Positions 37,603-45,986 of a DNA stretch of 64,000 nt are shown here, one piece after another; the stretch's first letter is position 1, and each line of letters starts with the position of its first letter. A program made the translations under genes and the position numbers. The notes below the pieces were generated by a model. That model did no database searches and was not told where the DNA came from. It saw only the letters and a program-made list of their open reading frames with translations. This stretch comes from Calothrix membranacea FACHB-236 (GTDB lineage Bacteria; Cyanobacteriota; Cyanobacteriia; Cyanobacteriales; Nostocaceae): assembly GCF_014696315.1 (NCBI RefSeq), contig NZ_JACJPX010000011.1, positions 80,504 through 144,503 on the forward strand, written 5' to 3'.

Positions 37603-39852
37603 TCACTTGAGATAGATCAGCAAATTCAATCCGGGGATGGTGCGGGAAAGTGTCCACAGAACTAATGTGATATATAGTAAACCCAAACCCCACTCATACC
37701 AGCCTAATGTGGCGATAATGCTGGGTAGATGCTCATCTCGCATCCGAATATCGTTAAATCCTAACCTGACTAAATTATTCAGGCTAAAGTCATAATAATT
37801 CAGCCAGTTCCAACGCCGATCCCACAATAGATGCATATAGCGTTCGCGAAAGGTAGGATTTCGGGGAATTACAGGTAAGCGTCCAATGAGTAATCGTAGC
37901 TGGCGAAAGGTACCGTCTTCTGTGAAGTAGGAAACCTCTAGTAAATCGTGATAACGACCTTGCTGGTAAAGTCTAATTAATAAAATTATCGGTAATGGGA
38001 CAATAATAATCAACAGACATCCCAGCGTTAGCCAAGGTTGTTCTGCACTGCGGAAAATGGCTAATAAACTCAAAAATTCTAAGCAGCTGAAACTAATTAA
38101 TATAGATATGGTTTCATAATAGGTGGGAATAATCGGCACGGGACGCAAACGTCGAAAGCGATCAGCTAGCCAAAATAGTAAGCCAAAAAAAGCGATCGCT
38201 ACGCCACCTACGCCAAAAACTAGCCAAATATTTGTACCATAACCACTCAATAACAGCAGTACACTCAAAGCTAGCCAACTCCAAGCTTGGAGTAACCACA
38301 CACCTATTGATAGGGGTTCGGTGACAATTAGGCGATCGCGTAATTGGGTGTAGGTTTCTAAATCAATATCTGCTAAAGTTAGCAACTCATTGCTGTTGCG
38401 GAATGGTTTTACTTGACGACGTTGGGCGATCGCGTCTGCTTGAGTTGCAGAAAAACCTAGTTTATTCAACCTCGTTACGGTAGCACTATTGATATTTGTC
38501 CCTAGCAAACGCCGAGTTAACTCCATCAGTCGCAATCGCTGTTTTGTATATTCCAACTGATTTGCATCGGCTATTTGCTGTTGCTGACGAAAATTTTGCC
38601 CCAAATTCCGCAAGACATTTTGATTTCCTTGCAAGCTAGTGACGCAAAATCTCTTGCCAATTTCGCCAGAATTACCTAATATTTTTGCCTGATTAGAATT
38701 AAAGCTAAGACCAGATACACCTAAAAAAGCTGCTTTGGCAAAGTTAGCATCGCTAAAATCTGCCAGATTAAGAATGCTAGCACCTTGCAGGCTCACAGGT
38801 TGATCAAACTGTGCTTCACGAAAAATCACTGCTTGATCAAAAGTCGCTGCTTTTAACAACAAAAACTGATCGAAATTAGCTTTAGTGAATTGTGCTTGAT
38901 TGAAAAAATGCACATCCGAAAAATCAGCATTTCCTAACCACTGCACATTACTAAATTTAGCCAACTGCTTAAAATTTGCATGATTAAAGTTGGCGATATC
39001 TTCAAAGATACTATTTTGAAAGTCAACAACTTCCTGAAATTGAGTTTGTTTAAAATTAGCTTTGTTAAAAAAAATACTTCCTTGAAAATTGCTTGATTGC
39101 CGGAATATAGCACTAGTAAAGCTGACAGTACGGCTAAATCTGGTTTCTGCCCAGTTTGTAGGTTGAATAAATGTTGCGCCTTGGGCATCTACAGACTGAA
39201 GAAAGAAAATATTAGGAAACCATACTTCGCCATTGAAGCGAGTATTTACTAGTGTCAACGAACCACGAAATACAGTAATTTCACTAGATGTATCTGACTG
39301 CGTTCCTAATAGCGATCGGCAATCTTTAGCGTTGGGTAAGGTAACTGCTAATGATTGTAAACAAACAAAGCGCAAATTTTCTAATTGTTCTTGTTCAGTT
39401 GGAGTAAAAATTGGGGCAATTTCTTGGGCGTAAAGAGGAGTTCTTAAACCCAAATCGCTACCCATAAAATCCCCTTGAATCAGAGAATAGCTCAGATCTA
39501 AACCCAAAGGTTTCGCGCCAGTTTTTTGTAATTCTTTACGCAACAGTTGATAAAAAGCATCGCGGAAGCTGGCATTTTCTGGGCGTAAATCAATCACCAT
39601 CTGCCGCAAATCTATTGTTAAATTACCTTCCCGAAGTATGGGTGTATGTACCCTTTCTTGTAAAAGTTCCAGAGTTAACGGTGTACGTTGTAGAGAGGTT
39701 TGAACTGCAAAGGCTGGGAGAGAAAAGCAGAAGAGAATTAATAAAACGCAGAGGAACGCAGAGGTAAAACGCAAAGATACACAGAGTAGTTTCTCTGGAA
39801 TCATTTGCGCTTTTCTCTGCAATTCTTTGCGATTCACAAGTAATTTACCCAA
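37603..39852 (-). CDS. Exported pentapeptide-repeat protein with HhH motif and C-terminal membrane helices
   Basis: The 749-residue protein has a signal peptide (about residues 17-49, ending SLPAFAVQ), then a soluble domain, then degenerate pentapeptide repeats from about 225 to 385 (FNKANF, FQNSIF, FNHANF, FTKANF, FSDANF, a right-handed beta-helix pattern). At about 460-510 a helix-hairpin-helix region like those of ComEA/PsbU follows (LNKLGFSATQADAIAQRR, LLTLADIDLETYTQLRDR). Four or so membrane segments occupy the C-terminal third. The start could instead be the ATG at codon 17 (MIPEKLLCVSL). The signal-peptide DNA looks like a dispersed intergenic repeat. Function unknown; localisation to the envelope is inferred. 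Confidence 0.75.
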   Translation of the reverse strand: MGKLLVNRKELQRKAQMIPEKLLCVSLRFTSAFLCVLLILFCFSLPAFAVQTSLQRTPLTLELLQERVHTPILREGNLTIDLRQMVIDLRPENASFRDAFYQLLRKELQKTGAKPLGLDLSYSLIQGDFMGSDLGLRTPLYAQEIAPIFTPTEQEQLENLRFVCLQSLAVTLPNAKDCRSLLGTQSDTSSEITVFRGSLTLVNTRFNGEVWFPNIFFLQSVDAQGATFIQPTNWAETRFSRTVSFTSAIFRQSSNFQGSIFFNKANFKQTQFQEVVDFQNSIFEDIANFNHANFKQLAKFSNVQWLGNADFSDVHFFNQAQFTKANFDQFLLLKAATFDQAVIFREAQFDQPVSLQGASILNLADFSDANFAKAAFLGVSGLSFNSNQAKILGNSGEIGKRFCVTSLQGNQNVLRNLGQNFRQQQQIADANQLEYTKQRLRLMELTRRLLGTNINSATVTRLNKLGFSATQADAIAQRRQVKPFRNSNELLTLADIDLETYTQLRDRLIVTEPLSIGVWLLQAWSWLALSVLLLLSGYGTNIWLVFGVGGVAIAFFGLLFWLADRFRRLRPVPIIPTYYETISILISFSCLEFLSLLAIFRSAEQPWLTLGCLLIIIVPLPIILLIRLYQQGRYHDLLEVSYFTEDGTFRQLRLLIGRLPVIPRNPTFRERYMHLLWDRRWNWLNYYDFSLNNLVRLGFNDIRMRDEHLPSIIATLGWYEWGLGLLYITLVLWTLSRTIPGLNLLIYLK

Positions 39853-39864
39853 ATTGTTTTATGG

Positions 39865-40872
39865 TTATTCATCGCTAATCAGCAGAACAATTTTACCTGT
39901 GATAGAACCACTTTCAAGTAATTGGTGAGCTTTTGCTGCTTCTTCTAAAGGCAATTTGTGGCTAACATGGATTTTTAACTTCCCTTGATCGATCCAAGTG
40001 GCGCATTGTTCGAGAATTTCTGCATGGTGTTGAAGACTTTCTACTAAGCTTTGAACCATCGGAGTTAACATCAATTCCAAACCGATGCGGAGGTTGCGAT
40101 TTCGCGCAACTTTCCAAACAGTTTGGGGATCGGGTTCCAGAATCGTCACAATATCGCCATAAATTCGCACGGCGGGGAAAGTTTTACCAAAGGTTTCGCC
40201 ACCGACAGTGTCAAAAGCCAAATCTACGCCTTCGCCATTCGTCCAATCTAAAGCAGCTTGCACAAAGTCAGTTTGTTTGTAAAAAATGACTTCATCAGCA
40301 CCTAGTTCTTTGACAAAGTTCGCCTTATCTTGTGAACTGACTGTAGTCGCGACATTCGCACCTTTAAGTTTAGCTAGTTGAATTGCCACATGGCCAACTC
40401 CACCAGCACCCGCATGAATTAAAACATTGTCCTTGGGTTCTAGCCGTCCCCGTTCATATAAAGCTTCCCAAGCGGTAATCAATACCAAAGGTGCGGCTGC
40501 TGCTTCGGCAAAAGATATAGAATTGGGTTTATGGGCAACAAAGCGCTCATCCACAACAGTATATTCAGCATAATTGCCTTGGTGTGCGCCTAAGCCGCCA
40601 TAGCAAAAATAGACTGCATCCCCTGGACGAAAGCGTTGCACTGCACCACCTACCGCTTCCACTACACCTGCACCATCACATCCTAAAACAGCAGGCATTT
40701 GTTCGGGGTAAAAAGTACCTCGTTGACGAAGTTTTGTATCGATGGGATTTATACCAGCTGCTACCAAGCGTACTAAAAGTTCCGTATCTCCTACAGGAAC
40801 ACCAGGATTTGTAATTTCCTGCACTTTTAATACGTCAGGACTACCTGCGGCTGTCATTAAGACTGCTTTCAT
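39865..40872 (-). CDS. Quinone oxidoreductase-like medium-chain dehydrogenase
   Basis: Medium-chain reductases of this group use NADPH to reduce quinones or enals. The protein has the N-terminal GroES-like domain (GDTELLVRLVAAGINPIDTKLR, LGCDGAGVVEAVG) and the Rossmann motif HAGAGGVGHVAIQLAK. Zinc-ligand cysteines of true alcohol dehydrogenases are absent. The frame opens at 40917, but the ATG at 40872 starts MKAVLMTAAGSPDV and has AGGAGG eight bases upstream, so I place the start there (335 residues). It begins 12 bases after, in the direction of transcription upstream of, the pentapeptide-repeat gene and may share its transcript. Confidence 0.88.
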   Translation of the reverse strand: MKAVLMTAAGSPDVLKVQEITNPGVPVGDTELLVRLVAAGINPIDTKLRQRGTFYPEQMPAVLGCDGAGVVEAVGGAVQRFRPGDAVYFCYGGLGAHQGNYAEYTVVDERFVAHKPNSISFAEAAAAPLVLITAWEALYERGRLEPKDNVLIHAGAGGVGHVAIQLAKLKGANVATTVSSQDKANFVKELGADEVIFYKQTDFVQAALDWTNGEGVDLAFDTVGGETFGKTFPAVRIYGDIVTILEPDPQTVWKVARNRNLRIGLELMLTPMVQSLVESLQHHAEILEQCATWIDQGKLKIHVSHKLPLEEAAKAHQLLESGSITGKIVLLISDE

Positions 40873-40980
40873 AAGTTTTTTCCTCCTAACTCCAGCTAGA
40901 TGCACGCACATTTGCAACTTTAGCTTAATCGGGCGTATCGAGCGATCGCTTTTATGGAGTAGTTGAAGATGAAAACTTTG

Positions 40981-41006
40981 TAGAGACGCGATTCATCGCG
41001 TCTTTG
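40981..41006. repeat. Dispersed hairpin repeat, third copy
   Basis: TAGAGACGCG followed by ATTCATCGCGTCTTT matches the copy at 29296 almost exactly and sits upstream of the dehydrogenase gene. Confidence 0.7.
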
Positions 41007-41141
41007 CAACTAGTGATGCGAAGATTTGTCGGTTAAGGGTAAAAAGGGGAATGGGAAAAGGGAAAAAACCTTTAACCCTTCACCTTTAGCCTTTTCCCCA
41101 AAACCAATTTTGGGTTCAAAACGCTTAACCGAGTAGTATTG

Positions 41142-41723
41142 CTAGTGATGCAGTATCGATTGTACTTGCTGTGTACTTTGTAATGGTGCTTCTGGAGTTC
41201 TGTTGAGTATAGTCACGGTTACCCCCAAAGCCGAAAGCGCAGCCACAGAGACCCCAGCTAGCCATCGGACTTGCTGACGCAAAGTTTTAATCTCTAGACT
41301 CATCTTGTTTACTTCTAACTGAGAGTAAGGTTTAACTTCTGAAGCTGCTACAGCGATTTCTTGAGGTAAATTTGTGGGATCTTCAAAAGCAACCTTTATT
41401 TTTAGCCAATCAGCAATTAATTGCGGACAGTTCTTATGAAACCAATGCCATGCAAAAATTCTAAACACTGGTTTAGACATTCTGGCAATTGATTTCACTG
41501 TGCGGTTTAAAATACGCGATCGCAATTTCTGATTAATTAAGTTAACCGAGCCAATATCATAAAGACAATCAATAATTAGCTTAATAGTCGCTTCTTCACT
41601 ATGAGCTAAATTTTGTAGTAATAGCTTCACATCTTGCATTCGCTCTGCTGCCAGACGTTCTTGAGCTAAACTCTCAGGAGCTATTACCGATTGATGCAGA
41701 CGATTCCTGGTAACTATTGTCAT
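41142..41723 (-). CDS. Hypothetical protein with one C-terminal membrane helix
   Basis: I do not recognise this 193-residue protein. Residues 25-150 are mainly helical and charged (LAAERMQDVKLLLQNLAHSE, IDCLYDIGSVNLINQKL, KSIARMSKPVFRIFAWHWF). A membrane segment follows at about 152-172 (WLAGVSVAALSALGVTVTIL) and a short polar tail. This is the layout of a tail-anchored cytoplasmic protein. The coding bias and lack of repeats suggest a real gene; similar cyanobacteria-only proteins are likely. Confidence 0.65.
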   Translation of the reverse strand: MTIVTRNRLHQSVIAPESLAQERLAAERMQDVKLLLQNLAHSEEATIKLIIDCLYDIGSVNLINQKLRSRILNRTVKSIARMSKPVFRIFAWHWFHKNCPQLIADWLKIKVAFEDPTNLPQEIAVAASEVKPYSQLEVNKMSLEIKTLRQQVRWLAGVSVAALSALGVTVTILNRTPEAPLQSTQQVQSILHH

Positions 41724-42430
41724 ATTTGTATATTAAAATCGCGATCGCTGAAATAGGAGTATCTTTAGTTAGAAATATTAAGTATTAAAAAAGCATTTAA
41801 ACAAATAATATTTTTGGGTTTTCGACAATCTGTCTAAAGGCACAAACTAAAAATAATATAGATAGAACTAACCAATTTATATAATTTTTAATTTTGTTTT
41901 TGAATCACATTTTTAGTAATTCAAAATATCCTCAGATACCAGGATTATAGTAAAACATTGATTTCAACAAAAGCTACTTAGTAACGATAGCAGGCTAATA
42001 CTTTTGATAGAAGTGATTTTAATCTTATGATAGACGTTTAGGCAAACGACAGCAGTTATTCTTAATCAAAGTTACCTTGACCGATAGCAAACCGTCGAGG
42101 GGGTTTTTACGAGGGTATGGAAATATTATTTCTTTAATGTTGCAGATCTAAGTCAAGTACCAGGATCATACTAAAAGCAGAACTTTTTTAAGAACATAAA
42201 GATCCTTATGAAGATAACGGTAAATCTCTTGTTCTTTCAATATCCCTGAAAACTGCCCAGGCTTTCTTCTAATCTTATCTATTCGGATGTTTTAAACCTT
42301 TCATCATTAGTTGAGGGGTTCCTCAATCTGTCGTGTTTAAAAAGACTGAATTGAGTAGCAGATTCATTTGCAACAGCATTTTGACAATCTATCAAGCACA
42401 GAAATCTAAACTATATAAGGAACCATAATC
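41724..42430. other. Long leader region upstream of the Gly/Thr-rich protein gene
   Basis: 707 bases between divergent genes. A near-identical motif, ACCAGGAT-(T/C)-ATA-(G/C)-TAAAA, occurs twice in the same orientation at 41938-41956 and 42159-42176, suggesting repeated regulatory sites. A GTCGAGGGGGTTTTTACGAG tract lies near 42091. No gene is visible. Confidence 0.5.
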
Positions 42431-43477
42431 ATGAGGCGTTGGAATTTATCTCAAGTTGTTTTGGCTGGTGTGTTTGCTCTCAGTTTTACTACAGTACCCT
42501 TAAGTATGTCTGCCTCAGCCCAGAGTGGCTCTTCTGGTAGTGGCAGTTCTTCTGGTGGTAGCACGGGTACAGGTACAGGCACCACAGGTACTACAGGTAA
42601 CGGCTCTGGACTTGGTACTTCTGGTACAGGTACAACAGGTAACGGCTCTGGACTCGGTACTTCTGGTACAGGCACAGGCACCACAGGTACTACAGGTACA
42701 GGCACTGGATTCGGTACTTCCGGTACAGGCACTGGCTCAACAGGTACAACAGGTAACGGCTCTGGACTTGGTACTTCTGGTACAGGCACAGGCTCAACAG
42801 GTACTACAGGTAGCGGCTCTGGACTTGGTACTTCCGGTACAGGCACAGGCACTACAGGTAGCGGTACTGGACTCGGTACTTCTGGCACAGGTACAGGCAC
42901 TACAGGTAGCGGTACTGGACTCGGTACTTCCGGTACAGGCACCACAGGCACTACAGGTAATGGCTCTGGACTCGGTACTTCTGGTACAGGCACCACAGGT
43001 ACTACAGATAGTGGCTCTGGGCTAGGTACTTACGGTACAGGCACAGGCAGCACAGGCACTACAGGTAGCGGTACTGGACTCGGTACTTCCGGTACAGGAA
43101 CTGGCACCACAGGTACTACAGATAGTACAGGTACAGGTTCCACTGGTAGCGGTATTAATAGTACAGGAACTGGCACCAGTACTACAGGGACTGGGACGGC
43201 TACTGATGGTACAGGCACTACAGGTCTTGGCACCGATGGTACAGGCACTACGGGTACTGATGGCACTAGTACAGGAACTACAGGCACTGGTACCACAACC
43301 AACCCCTCATTCCAAGGAACTAGCGATGTCAGAGGCGATCGCGGTAGTTCTAATTGGGGTTGGTTAGGTTTACTTGGTTTAGCTGGTTTAGCGAGTTTAG
43401 CTCGTAAGCGCGAAAAACCCAAAGCTTACCCAGATCCTAATCAAGTCACAGGTTCTGGTTCCTCAACAAGATATTAA
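42431..43477 (+). CDS. Secreted Gly/Thr/Ser repeat protein with WGxxGxxG C-terminal anchor
   Basis: The 348-residue protein has a signal peptide (residues 1-30, ending MSASAQSG) and about 240 residues of repeats of the type [16 protein letters not shown]. It closes with [18 protein letters not shown] followed by EKPKAYPDP, which matches the WGxxGxxG-CTERM type of C-terminal sorting or anchoring segment (short motif, hydrophobic helix, basic cluster). I infer a flexible surface or envelope protein. AAGGA lies nine bases before the ATG. The repeats make long false frames on both strands, and repeat number may vary between strains. A good terminator follows. Confidence 0.85.
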   Translation: MRRWNLSQVVLAGVFALSFTTVPLSMSASAQSGSSGSGSSSGGSTGTGTGTTGTTGNGSGLGTSGTGTTGNGSGLGTSGTGTGTTGTTGTGTGFGTSGTGTGSTGTTGNGSGLGTSGTGTGSTGTTGSGSGLGTSGTGTGTTGSGTGLGTSGTGTGTTGSGTGLGTSGTGTTGTTGNGSGLGTSGTGTTGTTDSGSGLGTYGTGTGSTGTTGSGTGLGTSGTGTGTTGTTDSTGTGSTGSGINSTGTGTSTTGTGTATDGTGTTGLGTDGTGTTGTDGTSTGTTGTGTTTNPSFQGTSDVRGDRGSSNWGWLGLLGLAGLASLARKREKPKAYPDPNQVTGSGSSTRY

Positions 43478-43557
43478 TCCCTGAGATATTGTGGTTAGCG
43501 ACTAAGCATCAGGCGATCGCTTTTTCAGAGAAATAGTTGTCTTACTGCCAAAAACAC

Positions 43558-43588
43558 AGCCTTCATGATCATAAGTGAGGGCTTTTTT
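43558..43588 (+). terminator. Intrinsic terminator after the Gly/Thr-rich gene
   Basis: AGCCTTCA pairs with TGAGGGCT (one T-G pair) across a ten-base loop and is followed by TTTTTT. It lies about 80 bases after the stop. Confidence 0.8.
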
Positions 43589-43704
43589 GCCATTTATGTG
43601 CGAACTAGTACACTGCGGCGTAAATAAAGCTACCCTTTCAAATTGTCAAAAGTCTTGATATATGAACTTTTTGACTTTTGACTTTTGACTTCCGCGCAGC
43701 GGTA

Positions 43705-45732
43705 CTAGGGTAGTTGCCAAATTTTTATAGTCTTATCTTTGCTACCGCTGACTAAAGTTTTGCCATTAGGACTAAAAGCCACAGCATAAACTTCGGCTGT
43801 ATGTCCTTTAAAAGTTTGGATTACTTCTCCTGTAGTTTTCTGCCAGACTTTGACAGTTTTGTCATCACTAGCACTAGCAAGATACTCACCATTGGGGCTA
43901 AAAGCGATCGCATTGACATCAGCTGTATGTTTTTCAAAGGTACGAATGGGTTTACCTGTGTTCAGATTCCAGAGTTTGATAGTTTTATCATCGCTGGCGC
44001 TGGCTAATAACTGGCCATTGGGACTGATGGCTAAGGCATTAACATCGAGGGAATGTCCTTGAAGAGTATGTATTTTTTTACCTGTTTGTAGCTGCCAAAT
44101 TTTGATAGTTCTATCGGCACTAGCACTAGCAATTTTCTCACCATTGGGGCTGATAGCAACAGCTAAAACTTCTCTTGTATGCCCCTTGAGGGTGCGAATT
44201 TCCTTACCTGTAGGCAAATCCCAGAGTTTAATAGTTTTATCGTAACTGCCACTCACTAAAGTTTGACCATCTGGGCTAATCGCTACAGAATTGACTAAGC
44301 CTTGATGTCCTTGGAGAGTGCGAATTTTCTCACCAGTATTGAGATTCCAGATTTTAATAGTTTTGTTTTGATAACCTGCGATCGCAGTTTGGCTATCTGG
44401 AGTAACCGCCACAGCATAAACCCAACCAGAATCTGCTTTCAGGGTGCGAATTACCTGTTTTTTCTGCAGATTCCAGATTTTCACACTCTGATCGTCGCTA
44501 CCACTCGCTAAGATGCCCTCTTGCCCTGTAGCTACTTGCTGGAGTGGTAGAATTGCCACATTTGTTTGTTTACTTTGGGAAGTAGAAGATGGGGACATCG
44601 GGCTAAAAGCAAGGGTATTAACTTCACCCCGATGCCCAGTCAGGGGTAAACTTTGCCAATATGTATATCCTGCCAACCCCACTAGCAGAATTGCACTCCC
44701 CATTAGTAGTTGATATGGTAGGTGGATTTTGCTGATCAGCGTGTTTTTTAGATGAATTGAAGGTTGGAGGCTAAAACCAGAAACTTTCGCTTTACCAGCA
44801 CGATCCTGGAGAAAAGTTTCTGGTTGCGGTTGCTGTGGTAAATCTTGCAAAACTGCAGTTGCTGATTGGTAGCGATGCTCAATTTCTTTTTGCAATAACT
44901 TGTCTAATATCTGTTCTAATTGTGCAGATATGGGATATTTCAGATGTTCTCGCCAACCTTTCACCCAGTTATATCCTGCTTCCATGTACAGATGCGATGG
45001 CTGAATTCCCGTTAACAGGGAAAAGCAGGTTACTCCCAAACTGAATAAATCGCTAGCTGGTGAGGCTAAGCCATACTTCATTTGTTCCATTGGCGCGTAA
45101 CCATAAGAACCAATGCTAGTACCTGTGTGTTCTATCGAAGTGGCTGTTAATTGCTTAGATACACCAAAATCAATCAACACTAAATTCCCCCCTGCACTTT
45201 GAGACTGGGGGGAACGACGCATAATATTATCGGGCTTAATATCGCGATGAATTACCTGATTTTCGTGAACAAAATTGAGTATAGGTAATAATTCACCTAA
45301 AAGTTGCCAAATTTTTGCTTCGCTAAAAGTTCCTTGCAGTTTTAGTTCCTGTCGTAAACTTTGGCCTTGGATAAACTGCTGTACTAAGTAGAGGTAGCTA
45401 TCTTCACCAAAGTAAGCATACAAAGTGGGAATTTGGGGATGTTCTCCTAGCTGCTGCAAACGCCGTGCTTCTTCCTGAAAAAGTTCAGTAGCTTTACGCA
45501 GCGCATTAGTTCCTTTTACTTGCGGTGATAGCTGCTTGACCACGCAATTTTCTTTTAGCTTATCTTCATCTTCTGCTAAAAAAGTCCTACCAAATCCACC
45601 CCCTCCCAGTGGTTGAATAATGCGATAGCGATTCCGTAATAGTGGTGTCAATTTTGTCCCACAACTTTGACAAAAATTGGTGTCCTGTGGGTTTATAGGT
45701 TTATCACAACTGGGATTGAGGCAGTAGCTCAT
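43705..45732 (-). CDS. Ser/Thr protein kinase with zinc ribbon and seven WD40 repeats
   Basis: The 675-residue protein starts with a four-cysteine zinc ribbon (C4, C9, C21, C24) and then a Hanks-type kinase domain at about 35-300. The glycine loop is LGGGGFG, the ATP lysine is K66, the catalytic loop is HRDIKPDN (D164, N169) and the metal motif is DFG (188-190), so it should be active. A membrane helix at about 340-362 (LLMGSAILLVGLAGYTYW) follows, then seven WD40 repeats making one beta-propeller, which would lie outside the cytoplasm if the topology is as read. The first blade contains an insertion. Divergent from the WD40 STAND gene, 254 bases apart. Confidence 0.92.
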   Translation of the reverse strand: MSYCLNPSCDKPINPQDTNFCQSCGTKLTPLLRNRYRIIQPLGGGGFGRTFLAEDEDKLKENCVVKQLSPQVKGTNALRKATELFQEEARRLQQLGEHPQIPTLYAYFGEDSYLYLVQQFIQGQSLRQELKLQGTFSEAKIWQLLGELLPILNFVHENQVIHRDIKPDNIMRRSPQSQSAGGNLVLIDFGVSKQLTATSIEHTGTSIGSYGYAPMEQMKYGLASPASDLFSLGVTCFSLLTGIQPSHLYMEAGYNWVKGWREHLKYPISAQLEQILDKLLQKEIEHRYQSATAVLQDLPQQPQPETFLQDRAGKAKVSGFSLQPSIHLKNTLISKIHLPYQLLMGSAILLVGLAGYTYWQSLPLTGHRGEVNTLAFSPMSPSSTSQSKQTNVAILPLQQVATGQEGILASGSDDQSVKIWNLQKKQVIRTLKADSGWVYAVAVTPDSQTAIAGYQNKTIKIWNLNTGEKIRTLQGHQGLVNSVAISPDGQTLVSGSYDKTIKLWDLPTGKEIRTLKGHTREVLAVAISPNGEKIASASADRTIKIWQLQTGKKIHTLQGHSLDVNALAISPNGQLLASASDDKTIKLWNLNTGKPIRTFEKHTADVNAIAFSPNGEYLASASDDKTVKVWQKTTGEVIQTFKGHTAEVYAVAFSPNGKTLVSGSKDKTIKIWQLP

Positions 45733-45870
45733 CGTTCAGTATCTATCAGCCTTCGTAATATATGATATATACTCTTGTGCATTTATTCCTAGTTGCGATC
45801 GCTTTTCTCTACAATTTCCCTTCACAGTTTGTCAATAAGCGCAATTAAATTGAAATATGTCAAGCTTTAT

Positions 45871-45930
45871 AGGGGAAAGGTGAAAAGGGAAGGGGTTAAA
45901 ACCTTTTACCTTTATACCCTTACCCCTGCC
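45871..45930. repeat. Purine/pyrimidine-rich inverted repeat
   Basis: AGGGGAAAGGTGAAAAGGGA is followed by CCTTTTACC and ACCCTTACCCCTGCCTT, able to form a long imperfect hairpin. A similar arrangement is at 41041-41100. These belong to the small intergenic repeats typical of this genome. Confidence 0.5.
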
Positions 45931-45986
45931 TTCCTTAGTGAATGTTAAATTTAACTCAGAAATTTCCTCAGTAGGGAAATGTAAAG

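Noticed and set aside
42451..43422. Long minus-strand frames rich in [11 protein letters not shown] and a plus-strand frame rich in VLLVQAQ
   Set aside because: They are produced by the nucleotide repeats of the Gly/Thr-rich gene read in other frames; no start signals or family features.
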